Positions 9,136-17,516 of a DNA stretch of 64,000 nt are shown in pieces. The notes below the pieces were generated by a model. That model did not search any database and was not told the DNA's origin. It saw nothing but the letters and a program-made list of their open reading frames with translations. The translations under genes and the position numbers were made by a program. The DNA is from Streptococcus cristatus ATCC 51100 (GTDB lineage: Bacteria; Bacillota; Bacilli; Lactobacillales; Streptococcaceae), in contig NZ_CP050133.1 in assembly GCF_011612585.1 (NCBI RefSeq), positions 806,001 to 870,000 of the forward strand, written 5' to 3'. Numbering within the stretch: position 1 is the first letter of the stretch; each line of letters starts with the position of its first letter.

Positions 9136-9864
9136 ATGCAATTATTGATTGAACTGCAAAAAATAGATCAGTTTATCTTGCCGGTGAACTATAATTACCT
9201 CCTTCAATCGATGATTTATAATTTATTAAAAAATAAGGAAGACTTGTCTGCGCAACTTCATGAGAGGGGGTATCTGTTAGAGGATAAATATTTTAAACTT
9301 TTTACATTTTCATTGTTGCAAGGTCAATATAAAATGCAAGGAAAACGAATAGAGTTTCTTGATAAGGTGCGTTTTGAAATTAGAACGATTGATCAATCCA
9401 TTTTATTCACTATTGCAGAGGCCTTGTCAAATCTAGATGAATTGCGAATTGGTCGAAACCTTGTAAAAATTTTAAATGTGAAAATTGGGGAGAAGAAATT
9501 AACGGGTACTTCTTATAAGATTCGGATGATTTCTCCCTTGGTGGTTCGTTCTACAGATGCTGACACTAAAAAAACATTGTATTACAATCCGTTTGATATG
9601 GAGTTTCATAGCAGAATCATGGAGAATTTTGCGAGGAAATATCAAGCTTATTATCATAAAGTACCGACAGGTAAATTCGATATAGAGCCGATAAATTTTT
9701 CTTTAAAAAATAAATTTGTTACCAAATACAAAGACTTTCTCATAACAGGTTGGAAAGGAGAATTTGAGATAAGAGGAGATGCGGAGGTGTTAGATTTCCT
9801 CTATCAAGTTGGGCTTGGTGAGAAGAATTCGATGGGATTCGGAATGTTTGTAATTGAAGAATAG
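9136..9864 (+). CDS. cas6: CRISPR endoribonuclease Cas6
   Basis: Cuts the CRISPR transcript within each repeat to release crRNAs. The 242-residue protein is intact: the N-terminal RAMP fold has YNYLLQSMIYNLL and the probable general-base histidine His42 (LHERGY). The C-terminal glycine-rich loop GLGEKNSMGFGMF is the family signature. The repeat hairpin downstream and the 8-base AUUGAGAC handle fit Cas6 processing. The ATG follows AAGGAGG. It is the only intact cas gene seen here, and the next gene breaks off after 23 codons. Confidence 0.9.
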   Translation: MQLLIELQKIDQFILPVNYNYLLQSMIYNLLKNKEDLSAQLHERGYLLEDKYFKLFTFSLLQGQYKMQGKRIEFLDKVRFEIRTIDQSILFTIAEALSNLDELRIGRNLVKILNVKIGEKKLTGTSYKIRMISPLVVRSTDADTKKTLYYNPFDMEFHSRIMENFARKYQAYYHKVPTGKFDIEPINFSLKNKFVTKYKDFLITGWKGEFEIRGDAEVLDFLYQVGLGEKNSMGFGMFVIEE

Positions 9865-9873
9865 GAGGATAAA

Positions 9874-9945
9874 ATGGATATGGAATTTAGGAATTGTAAG
9901 TTAGAGCTTGACTTAAAATGTCATGCGCCGATTATCCCTTTTTGA
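9874..9945 (+). pseudogene. Stub of a RAMP-like effector gene
   Basis: An ATG with AGGAGG upstream, 9 bases after cas6, opens a frame of 23 codons (MDMEFRNCKLELDLKCHAPIIPF) that ends in TGA. Alternating hydrophobic residues (KLELDLK) followed by a proline resemble the first strand of a RAMP-fold Cas7/Cas5-type subunit, a natural gene at this place. Reading breaks at 'ATTATCCCTTTT', probably a deletion junction. The exact Cas family cannot be named from so short a piece. Confidence 0.45.
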
Positions 9946-10173
9946 CCAGAAGAACTAATCTTGCTTGCTCGTTCAGTGAAAGCAAGGTTTATTGGGTATT
10001 GGATGAAGAGAATTTCAAGCCTGAAAAACGTTTGAAAACTTACACAATGGACTTTATCGCCCAGAATCCTCGCCTTGTTTCTAAGACTATTGAGCCGTAG
10101 AAAAATATGATAGACGGATCATTTAGATAGAAGATAATTGTTACTTGTATTTTGCTGAAGAGGGGGAAACTAG
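9946..10173 (+). other. Decayed coding remnant between cas6 and cas1
   Basis: From the breakpoint a different frame stays open to a TAG at 10098-10100 and contains VYWVLDEENFKPEKRL and DFIAQNPRLVSKTIEP. This has coding-like composition but no start site of its own, and I do not recognise it. It is probably the 3' end of a gene fused to the stub by deletion. The 70 bases after it read openly only in short pieces. Confidence 0.4.
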
Positions 10174-10707
10174 AGTAGCCACAATCCCTACAATGCTTAC
10201 TCTATCTTCAATGAGATTCTGAATCAAAGTGGTTTTTCTTTTGTTAAGCGAACCAAACGGCCACCCCGAGATCCACTAAATGCCTTGATTAGCTTTTGCA
10301 ATACGATTTTATACAGTCGTGTTCTGCGCTTGATCTAGCAGGCTAGACTAGATCCTAAAATCGGAGTGCTGCATGCTTCAAATAATCGTCCTTATAGTTT
10401 GCATCTGGATTTTGCAGATTATATGAAGCCGGTTATCGTGGATCGAGTGATTTTGAGTTTGATCAATAAACATCAAATCAATGCCACAGATCATTTTGAA
10501 GAAAGGGAAGATGGCTCGGTTTATCTGAATCGTGAAGGGAAGTATATCGTCTTGAGAAGTTTTGAGGAAAAGCTACAGACGAGGCTAGTCATGGGAGGCT
10601 CGACCTATACCTATGCCCAGCTCATCCAGCACGACATCCGGCAGTTTAAGAGAATCTTGCAGCAGGATGGGAACTTAAAACGCTTTAAACCCTACAAATA
10701 CTATTAA
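10174..10707 (+). pseudogene. cas1: Cas1 integrase, 3' part with a nonsense codon
   Basis: About 177 codons align with the C-terminal half of Cas1, the metal-dependent integrase of spacer acquisition. Before the break I read FVKRTKRPPRDPLNALISF, the conserved RPPxDPxNALLSF segment. After it come LHASNNRPYSLHLDFADYMK (with the catalytic His and Asp region) and KYIVLRSFEEKL to a natural end. An in-frame TAG at 10336-10338 splits LRLI from QARLDPKIG; CAG would be expected. In-frame TAG at 10171 and loss of the N-terminal half show it is dead. No cas2 follows. Confidence 0.85.
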
Positions 10708-10804
10708 AAAGTCGGTCGATCTTTTCGATTTTTTGCCTCCTTTTTAAAAGCTGTCAACCAAGCGGTTTATAAGCGTTAGGACAAAAAAGATCGACCGACT
10801 TTTT
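10706..10804. repeat. 20-bp perfect inverted repeat between cas1 and the CRISPR leader
   Basis: Arms at 10706-10725 and 10785-10804 (core GTCGGTCGATC / GATCGACCGAC with flanking A and T runs) are perfect complements, with 59 bases between. The arms are flanked by A and T runs, so either strand could form a terminator, though the loop is long. Confidence 0.75.
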
Positions 10805-10815
10805 TCATTGAAATC

Positions 10816-10844
10816 TTGAAAAAAGCCCTATTTTTTGATACAAT
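10816..10844 (+). promoter_or_regulatory. CRISPR leader promoter
   Basis: TTGAAA (10816-10821), 17-bp spacer, TACAAT (10839-10844). Transcription would begin near 10851, about 20 bases before the first repeat, and read the array on the + strand. The whole leader is short, roughly 65 bases after the inverted repeat. Confidence 0.75.
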
Positions 10845-10871
10845 CAATCTAGAAACAGCGAGAATGCTGTT

Positions 10872-11692
10872 GTTATACCTTACCTATAAGGAATTGAGAC
10901 TAGTAAAACACCACCTTTTTAATAATACTTGTCTAATAAGACAGTTATACCTTACCTATAAGGAATTGAGACAAATTACTATAGCCATTATAATCACCTT
11001 CTTTCTATGTTTTGGCTATGTTATACCTTACCTATAAGGAATTGAGACGAAAAGTACTGGCATATTAGCCACCTTCTTTCTTAATTTGTTATACCTTACC
11101 TATAAGGAATTGAGACAGATTCCAAGGCGCAATATGGTAGATAGGTAAACCTTCTACCGTTATACCTTACCTATAAGGAATTGAGACGTAAAATTGGTAT
11201 AAAAGTCGCAGTAAAAGACCCTCATACCGTTATACCTTACCTATAAGGAATTGAGACTTAAATTCGTGCGTTCTCTCCTCATGATAGGTATGCAAGTTAC
11301 TGTTATACCTTACCTATAAGGAATTGAGACAATATTGAATATATCGGTTTATTAGTTTGTACAATTAATACTCTAAGTTATGCCTTACCTATAAGGAATT
11401 GAGACATTTTTTCAATTTTATACCGATAATCATCTTCTAGGTAAGCTACAAGGTTATACCTTACCTATAAGGAATTGAGACGAAATTCCAGTTGGTTTTT
11501 CACCATTTAAAATTTCGAAAGTTATACCTTACCTATAAGGAATTGAGACTCATATATTGACCTCATTTCTAAAAGAACTATTTATAAAAAATATGTTATA
11601 CCTTACCTATAAGGAATTGGGACTTGAGTACGTTCATCAAAAATCCGCCAGAATTTTTCAAAATTTCGTTATACCTTACCTATAAGGAATTG
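10872..11692 (+). CRISPR. CRISPR array, 12 repeats and 11 spacers
   Basis: The 29-base repeat begins GTTATACCTTACC and ends AAGGAATTGAGAC, with an internal hairpin CCTTA-CCTA-TAAGG. Repeats start at 10872, 10944, 11020, 11088, 11159, 11229, 11302, 11377, 11453, 11521, 11595 and 11668. Repeat 8 has TATG for TATA, repeat 11 has GGGAC for GAGAC, and the last ends after 25 bases at GGAATTG. Spacers are long and uneven: 43, 47, 39, 42, 41, 44, 46, 47, 39, 45 and 44 bases. Repeat end and hairpin fit Cas6 cutting with an AUUGAGAC 5' handle, as in type III and I-B systems. Decay at the 3' end and the leader at the 5' end agree on the direction. Confidence 0.97.
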
Positions 11693-11793
11693 TTTGTGTG
11701 TCTTTGTCTGTCTCTAAGGCACCAAAAAAGCGAGCATATTCTTTTCGGCTGGGAAGCCTGAGAATTTGTTCGCCTTTTGTTTTGTAGGAATAT

Positions 11794-11822
11794 TTGAAAT
11801 TTCCGTCATAATTTGCTATACT
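11794..11822 (+). promoter_or_regulatory. Promoter of the ABC exporter operon
   Basis: TTGAAA (11794-11799), 17-bp spacer, TATACT (11817-11822) with TGC as an extended -10. The transcript would have a leader of about 95 bases. Confidence 0.75.
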
Positions 11823-11875
11823 AGTAGCAGTTAGAGATTGTGGCGGAGCTGTTGGCCGCTGCATGGATAATCAAG

Positions 11876-11899
11876 AAAAGTACTCTTCAGTGCTTTTTT
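11876..11899 (+). terminator. Possible attenuator in the ABC exporter leader
   Basis: AAAAGTACT pairs with AGTGCTTTT (one wobble) around CTTC, followed by T residues, inside the leader and before the gene's ribosome-binding site. It lies in an in-frame 20-codon extension from an ATG at 11863 that could work as a leader peptide. Confidence 0.45.
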
Positions 11900-11922
11900 A
11901 TTGTTATAAAAATGGAGGGATT

Positions 11923-13659
11923 ATGCTTTACATTTGGTCTTATTTGAAACGCTACCCCAAGTGGTTGGTACTGGATTTTGTGTCGGCCATCTTTTTTGTA
12001 GTGGTCAATCTAGGGCTGCCAACGGTTTTGGCGCGCATGATTGACGAGGGGATTAATCAAGGCAATCAGGAACGCCTGTATTTCTGGGGCTTTATCATGC
12101 TGCTGGTTATTATCCTTGGAATCTTGGGGCGGATTGTCCTTTCCTATGCCGCTGGAAAATTAACGACCAGCATGGTGAGGGATATGAGGAATGATCTCTA
12201 TGACAAGCTACAGGAGTATTCCCATCATGAGTACGAGCAGATTGGCGTTTCTTCGCTGGTGACGCGGATTACCAGTGATGCCTTTGTCCTTATGCAGTTT
12301 GCTGAGCAAACGCTCAAGATGGGAGCTATCACGCCTATCATGATGCTGTCGTCTATCCTCATGATTTTCCTGACCAGTCCGTCCATGGCTTGGATTGTGG
12401 CGATTTCAGTGCCTTTTTTGGCAATCGTAGTCTGGTATGTGGCGGTCAAGACGCGTCCTCTGTCTGAAAAGCAGCAGAAGACGCTGGACAAGATCAACCA
12501 GTATGCTCGGGAAAATCTGACCGGTCTGCGGGTCATTCGAGCCTTTGCCCGTGAGGAATTTCTGGAAGAGCGCTTCGCTAATGAAAATGAAATCTATGCG
12601 GAGAATTCCAACCGTCTCTTTAAGTTGACGGGTTTGACGGAGCCTCTCTTTGTGCAGATTATCATTGCTATGATTGTGGCCATTGTCTGGTTTGCTCTTA
12701 AGCCACTGGGCAGCGGCGAGCTGAAAATCGGGGATTTGGTTGCCTTTATCGAGTACAGTTTCCATGCCCTTCTATCCTTCCTGCTCCTGTCCAGTCTCTT
12801 TACCATGTATCCACGGACGGCGGTTTCTAGCGAGCGACTGAAGGAAGTCATGGATATGCCTATTTCCATCGATCCAAATGAGAATGGGATCACGGAAACT
12901 GCGACTCGTGGCTATCTGGAATTTGACAATGTAACCTTTGCCTATCCAGGTGAGACAGAAAATCCTGTCCTGCATAATATTTCTTTTAAGGCCAAACCGG
13001 GGGAAACGATCGCCTTTATCGGCTCAACAGGCTCTGGTAAATCTTCCTTGGTTCAGCTGATTCCGCGTTTCTATGATGTGACCTTGGGCAAGATTTTGGT
13101 GGATGGTGTGGATGTCCGCGCCTACAATCTCAAGGCTCTCCGTCAGAAGATTGGCTTTATCCCGCAGAAAGCTTTGCTATTTACCGGAACGATCGCCGAA
13201 AATATCCGCTATGGTAAGGAAGATGCTAGCTCTGAGGAGCTTAATCAAGCAGCAGACGTAGCTCAGGCTCGGGACTTTATTGAGAGTAGAGAAGAGCGCT
13301 TCGAGACGCATTTGGCTGAAGGTGGCAGCAATCTATCTGGTGGTCAAAAGCAGCGTCTGTCCATCGCGCGTGCGGTTGTTAAGGAGCCAGATATTTATAT
13401 CTTTGATGATTCCTTCTCGGCTCTGGACTACAAGACGGATGCGACTTTGCGCCGCCGACTTAAGGAAGTGACGCAGGATGCAACGGTTCTTATCGTGGCT
13501 CAGCGGGTTGGAACCATTATGGATGCAGATCAAATCATTGTCTTAGACAAGGGTGAGATCGTGGGTCGAGGCCGGCATGAGGAGCTGATGGAAAATAATG
13601 CCATCTATCGCGAAATTGCCAATTCCCAGCTCAATAGCCAATCACTAACAGAAGAATAG
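11923..13659 (+). CDS. ABC exporter half-transporter, degenerate-site subunit
   Basis: Half of a heterodimeric exporter of the LmrCD/EfrAB/PatAB type, likely for drugs or peptides. The 578 residues comprise a six-helix membrane domain (about 1-310) and a nucleotide-binding domain with Walker A GSTGSGKSS, a canonical LSGGQ signature and Walker B IYIFDDSFSALD. Asp replaces the usual catalytic Glu after Walker B, typical of the degenerate partner. I start at ATG 11923 behind GGAGGG; a frame from 11863 is open but poorly initiated. The partner gene follows 9 bases later. Confidence 0.92.
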   Translation: MLYIWSYLKRYPKWLVLDFVSAIFFVVVNLGLPTVLARMIDEGINQGNQERLYFWGFIMLLVIILGILGRIVLSYAAGKLTTSMVRDMRNDLYDKLQEYSHHEYEQIGVSSLVTRITSDAFVLMQFAEQTLKMGAITPIMMLSSILMIFLTSPSMAWIVAISVPFLAIVVWYVAVKTRPLSEKQQKTLDKINQYARENLTGLRVIRAFAREEFLEERFANENEIYAENSNRLFKLTGLTEPLFVQIIIAMIVAIVWFALKPLGSGELKIGDLVAFIEYSFHALLSFLLLSSLFTMYPRTAVSSERLKEVMDMPISIDPNENGITETATRGYLEFDNVTFAYPGETENPVLHNISFKAKPGETIAFIGSTGSGKSSLVQLIPRFYDVTLGKILVDGVDVRAYNLKALRQKIGFIPQKALLFTGTIAENIRYGKEDASSEELNQAADVAQARDFIESREERFETHLAEGGSNLSGGQKQRLSIARAVVKEPDIYIFDDSFSALDYKTDATLRRRLKEVTQDATVLIVAQRVGTIMDADQIIVLDKGEIVGRGRHEELMENNAIYREIANSQLNSQSLTEE

Positions 13660-13668
13660 GAGGAAGAG

Positions 13669-15441
13669 ATGAAAGAAAATAGTTTTGTCCGCTTATGGGG
13701 CTATCTAAAAGTCTATAAAGCCGCCGTGCTTCTTGCAGTCTTCCTCAAGATTGTCAGTGTGGTCATGAGTGTCCTAGAGCCTTTTGTCCTAGGACTTGCC
13801 ATCACAGAGCTGACACAAAATCTGCTGGATATGGCCAAGGGAGTACCCGGTGCAGCCATCAATAGCAGCTATGTGGCTTGGATTATGCTGCTTTACTTTA
13901 TTCGTGCCCTCTTTTATGAGATTGGTGCTTATTTCTCTAACTATTTTATGACCAATGCTGTGCAGAGCACCGTTCGCGATATGCGCAATGAGCTCAGTCG
14001 TAAAATCAATCGAATTCCTGTTTCCTACTTTGACAAGCACCAGTTCGGTGATCTGATTGGGCGCTTCACCAGTGATGTGGAGACCGTCTCAAATGCACTT
14101 CAACAAAGTTTTTTGCAGGTGGTCAATGCCGTCATGACCCTTATTTTGGTCATTGGGATGGTTCTTTATCTGAATATCCAGCTGGCCTTGATCGTTATCG
14201 TCAGCATTCCTCTGACTTATCTTGGAGCTAGATTCATCCTCAAAAAATCCCAGCCCTACTTTAAGCAACAGGCAGATGTTTTGGGTGCTATGAATGGCTT
14301 CGTCCAAGAAAATCTGTCTGGCTTCAATGTTCTCAAGCTTTATGGTCGGGAAGAGACCTCGGCTGAGGATTTTCGAGCTATTACTCAAAATTTGCAGGAA
14401 GTCGGCTTTAAAGCCAGCTTTATCTCAGGACTCATGATGCCTGTTCTTAATGGGATTTCAGATTTGACCTATCTCATCGTGGCTCTGGTAGGCGGTTTGC
14501 AGGTTATTGCTGGTCAGCTGACCATCGGGAATATGCAGGCATTTGTCCAGTACGTCTGGCAGGTCAATCAGCCTATTCAAAACCTTACCCAGCTGGCAGG
14601 TCAGCTCCAGAGCGCTAAGTCTTCGCTGGATCGGATTTTCCAGATTTTGGATGAACCAGATGAAGTCATGGATAATACTGTCCGGCTAGATAAGGACTTG
14701 ACTGGTCAGGTCAGCTTCAAAGATGTAGACTTCCAATATGTGGCAGATAAGCCGCTGATTCGCAACTTTAATCTGGAAGTTCAGCCAGGTGAAATGGTGG
14801 CTATTGTCGGGCCGACTGGAGCTGGTAAGACGACCTTGATCAATCTTCTCATGCGTTTCTACGATGTGACCAAGGGCTCTATCAGCGTGGATGGCCACGA
14901 TATCCGCCAGCTATCCCGCCAAGACTATCGTAAGCAATTTGGTATGGTTCTGCAGGATGCTTGGCTTTATGAAGGGACTATCAAGGAAAATCTCCGCTTT
15001 GGTAACCTTGATGCTACCGATGAGGAGATTGTGGAAGCAGCCAAATCAGCCAATGTGGATCACTTTATTCGTACCTTGCCGGGTGGCTACAATATGGAAA
15101 TGAATCAGGAGTCTAGCAATATTTCGCTGGGTCAAAAACAACTTCTGACGATCGCACGGGCGCTCTTGGCCGATCCTAAGATTCTAATTTTGGACGAGGC
15201 GACATCCTCAGTGGACACTCGTTTGGAGCTGTTGATTCAGAAGGCCATGAAAACTCTGATGCAGGGGCGGACGAGCTTTGTCATTGCTCACCGTTTGTCC
15301 ACTATCCAAGAAGCAGACAAGATTTTGGTGCTCAAGGATGGACAAATCATTGAGCAGGGCAATCACGAGTCGCTGCTGGCTGACAAGGGCTTCTATCATG
15401 ACTTATATATGAGTCAATTTTCAGATAAGAAAGAAGACTAG
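13669..15441 (+). CDS. ABC exporter half-transporter, catalytic subunit
   Basis: Partner of the preceding gene. The 590-residue protein has an N-terminal membrane domain and a nucleotide-binding domain with Walker A GPTGAGKTT, an altered signature ISLGQKQ in place of LSGGQ, and Walker B ILILDEATSSVD with the catalytic Glu. Taken together the pair forms one good ATP site (this Walker A/B with the partner's LSGGQ) and one degenerate site, the standard heterodimeric design. AGGAGGAAGAG precedes the ATG. Substrate unknown. Confidence 0.93.
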   Translation: MKENSFVRLWGYLKVYKAAVLLAVFLKIVSVVMSVLEPFVLGLAITELTQNLLDMAKGVPGAAINSSYVAWIMLLYFIRALFYEIGAYFSNYFMTNAVQSTVRDMRNELSRKINRIPVSYFDKHQFGDLIGRFTSDVETVSNALQQSFLQVVNAVMTLILVIGMVLYLNIQLALIVIVSIPLTYLGARFILKKSQPYFKQQADVLGAMNGFVQENLSGFNVLKLYGREETSAEDFRAITQNLQEVGFKASFISGLMMPVLNGISDLTYLIVALVGGLQVIAGQLTIGNMQAFVQYVWQVNQPIQNLTQLAGQLQSAKSSLDRIFQILDEPDEVMDNTVRLDKDLTGQVSFKDVDFQYVADKPLIRNFNLEVQPGEMVAIVGPTGAGKTTLINLLMRFYDVTKGSISVDGHDIRQLSRQDYRKQFGMVLQDAWLYEGTIKENLRFGNLDATDEEIVEAAKSANVDHFIRTLPGGYNMEMNQESSNISLGQKQLLTIARALLADPKILILDEATSSVDTRLELLIQKAMKTLMQGRTSFVIAHRLSTIQEADKILVLKDGQIIEQGNHESLLADKGFYHDLYMSQFSDKKED

Positions 15442-15447
15442 ATATAC

Positions 15448-15479
15448 AAAAAGAGGAAACTCAGCTGAGTTTCCTTTTT
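15448..15479. terminator. Bidirectional terminator
   Basis: A near-perfect palindrome centred on CTCAGCTGAG with A and T runs at its ends lies between convergent genes and can serve both. Confidence 0.85.
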
Positions 15480-15532
15480 GATTTATAATTTGATGGAGTT
15501 TTAAACCAAAAGCTTGTCGGGTGAAAAGGTGC

Positions 15533-16216
15533 TTAAAGATCGTCTACTTGAATGACATGGGTTTCGAATTCGAGATTTGGCATGGCTGCTGCTAAATCCT
15601 GGTGGATGCGTTCAAGCGCTTCTAGACGCATTTGGATAGATGTATGGGCATTTCCTTGGATAATGAAAATGGCATTTTTAGTGCTATTATCAAATTTATA
15701 AAGGTCGCTGTCACGGACATCAAGCCAGGCAAGGATGCCTTTTTCATCTCGATAGACATAGTCGGTCGGAGCCACGTGTTTTTCCTTGGATAAGATAGGA
15801 AGGAAAATATCATCCTTCTGACTGACAGTAAACTCGATCTCATCACCGATTTTATCAAGGTCATGACCGCCGATAGCTAGGAGAGAATGCAAGGATTCTA
15901 CATTATAAATATCAATAACGCTGTTAATCCTTGGAATGGAGCCACGGTGTTGGATATTGCGGATCAAAGCTGGTACTGTTGGCGGGTTCTTTTTAACACT
16001 GCGCCCAACTTTCTGCAACAAATCACAGTAGCCTTGGATAGTCGGATGGTCAGTGATTTCCGCTAGATTGCAGTTCAAGGCCCAGTTTTCTGCTTCCTTC
16101 TGTTTCTGGAGAAAGTCTTCTGATAAAGGTGCTTGGGGATCGACGTTTCTAGCAATGCCAAGGACGACACTTGTGATGCCAAGTTCTGCTAAACTTTTAT
16201 CAATGGTAAATTTCAT
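15533..16216 (-). CDS. B3/B4 domain protein
   Basis: A 227-residue cytoplasmic protein resembling the stand-alone B3/4 domain of phenylalanyl-tRNA synthetase beta subunits. Visible are KKNPPTVPALIRNIQHRGSI, IPRINSVIDIYN and IGGHDLDKIGDEI, all typical of the family. Such free-standing copies are thought to bind tRNA or act on mischarged tRNA, but this has not been shown for most of them. AATGGAGGTC lies before the ATG on the minus strand. Monocistronic with its own promoter. Confidence 0.8.
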   Translation of the reverse strand: MKFTIDKSLAELGITSVVLGIARNVDPQAPLSEDFLQKQKEAENWALNCNLAEITDHPTIQGYCDLLQKVGRSVKKNPPTVPALIRNIQHRGSIPRINSVIDIYNVESLHSLLAIGGHDLDKIGDEIEFTVSQKDDIFLPILSKEKHVAPTDYVYRDEKGILAWLDVRDSDLYKFDNSTKNAIFIIQGNAHTSIQMRLEALERIHQDLAAAMPNLEFETHVIQVDDL

Positions 16217-16249
16217 CTTAGACGGACCTCCATTTTTTTTCTTACCATC

Positions 16250-16278
16250 ATTATACCTTCTTCAAGGGCTTTTCACAA
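16250..16278 (-). promoter_or_regulatory. Promoter of the B3/B4 protein gene
   Basis: Read on the minus strand: TTGTGA (16278-16273), 17-bp spacer, TATAAT (16255-16250). The -35 overlaps the stop region of the upstream ydcF-like gene. Confidence 0.7.
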
Positions 16279-17286
16279 TGAAAAATATGCGTGGAATAAG
16301 GAGAAAAGGAAGGGAAGCAGTAGAATTCCGATGATAAACGCATGCCATTTCCAGTAGATACGGATCAAACCGGCAGTTTCTCGGATCCATGCAGAAGGAA
16401 GAAAATAGAAAGCCGTGCGAGAACCAATACTGCGGCCTTTGAGACCAACTTGTCTCATATAGATCCCTGCACGTAGCGCGTGGAAAGAATTTGTGACTAG
16501 GAGAACTCGATCTTGCTCCAATCCATGTGCGAGCATGAGCTCTTTACTGAATATGAGATTTTCAAGCGTAGTACGAGATTTATTTTCGAGGAAAATACTG
16601 TCAGCTGGGACTCCTTTTTCCATCAAATAACCTGCCATAGCCTCTGCTTCGGAAATCCACTCGTCGTCTCCCTGACCGCCAGAGACAATGATGACTGGCT
16701 TCTGATTAAATTTTTCATAGATGGCTCGTCCTTTATCCAAGCGCTGAGCCAGTAGAGGAGGTACCTTGTCTCCAAACAATCCTGCACCGAGGATAATAAT
16801 AGTCTGAGGCTCTTTCTTAACTGGAAAAATATTTAAAAAGAATGCGTAGATGATATAGGAAAGATAGAGAAAGGTTCCGTAAAATAGTAGTAAATCAGCG
16901 AGGGAAATCAAAATTGCAAGGAAAGACCGAGGAGCGAGAAAATGCAGTAAACCAATTCCCACAATTGCTAGGCCGTAGAGAAGGGATAGGAGATTGGCTA
17001 GTCTGAGTCCCTCTAGCTGTAGCATTTGGCGACCATTAAAAATCAAATAGGCAGTAGAAGCGAAAATACTAATAGGAATTGCTAAAAGCAGGATATAAAA
17101 GCTAATCATAGCTGGTGTATAACCAATAAATCGCTCAAGACTAACAATCGTAAGCCCAGCTAAAACAATGCCCATCATTACAAGAGTGAAGGTCAGGAGA
17201 TAAGCATTGAATAAACTTCCAGGTTCCCGATAGAATAAAAAAGTAAAGATAGCAGCAGGAATGAGCCAGATTAGATGAAGTAACAT
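16273..17286 (-). CDS. YdcF/SanA-like DUF218 membrane protein
   Basis: A 337-residue protein with several hydrophobic segments in the first ~150 residues, then a DUF218 (YdcF/ElyC/SanA) domain: IIILGAGLFGDKVPPLLAQR, IIVSGGQGDDEWISEAEAM, ENKSRTTLENLIFSKELM and VTNSFHALRAGIYMRQVG. A last hydrophobic segment ends the protein. Family members are linked to envelope integrity, but biochemistry is unclear. I use the ATG at 17286 because GAGG sits 7 bases upstream of it; the TTG at 17301 lies beyond that site. Confidence 0.85.
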   Translation of the reverse strand: MLLHLIWLIPAAIFTFLFYREPGSLFNAYLLTFTLVMMGIVLAGLTIVSLERFIGYTPAMISFYILLLAIPISIFASTAYLIFNGRQMLQLEGLRLANLLSLLYGLAIVGIGLLHFLAPRSFLAILISLADLLLFYGTFLYLSYIIYAFFLNIFPVKKEPQTIIILGAGLFGDKVPPLLAQRLDKGRAIYEKFNQKPVIIVSGGQGDDEWISEAEAMAGYLMEKGVPADSIFLENKSRTTLENLIFSKELMLAHGLEQDRVLLVTNSFHALRAGIYMRQVGLKGRSIGSRTAFYFLPSAWIRETAGLIRIYWKWHAFIIGILLLPFLFSLFHAYFSL

Positions 17287-17457
17287 ATTAAAACCTCGCA
17301 ATTGAACTTATAACTAGTATAGCATAAGTCCATCTCATAAAAAAGGAATTACTTATAGGATATAAATCGAAAATAAATAAGAATAATTCGTGATAAATCG
17401 AATTACATTCCGCTATTTTCTTAAGGTTGAGAAAAGGCGATTTTTATTTCAAAATCC

Positions 17458-17486
17458 TTGCAATGAGTGGTGTTTATGGGTATAAT
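17458..17486 (+). promoter_or_regulatory. brnQ promoter
   Basis: TTGCAA (17458-17463), 17-bp spacer, TATAAT (17481-17486). Confidence 0.75.
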
Positions 17487-17516
17487 GGAAAAATCTTAAA
17501 AAGACTGGAGATGACG

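Noticed and set aside
9918-10100. A 60-codon frame starting inside the RAMP stub
   Set aside because: Its ATG lies within the stub and has no Shine-Dalgarno. It is better read as a decayed 3' fragment joined by deletion.
10816-11037. A 73-codon frame across the first CRISPR repeats
   Set aside because: It is made of repeat and spacer sequence (repeated LYLTYKELR) and begins at the array promoter, so it is not a gene.
10901-11667. Self-targeting spacers
   Set aside because: I found no spacer match elsewhere in this window by eye; the rest of the genome cannot be checked here.
11676-11864. A 62-codon minus-strand frame just past the array
   Set aside because: It runs across the last repeat and the exporter promoter, has no ribosome-binding site, and matches nothing I recognise.
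12406-12765. Several long minus-strand frames in the ABC exporter genes
   Set aside because: They overlap conserved coding sequence on the other strand and show no protein features.
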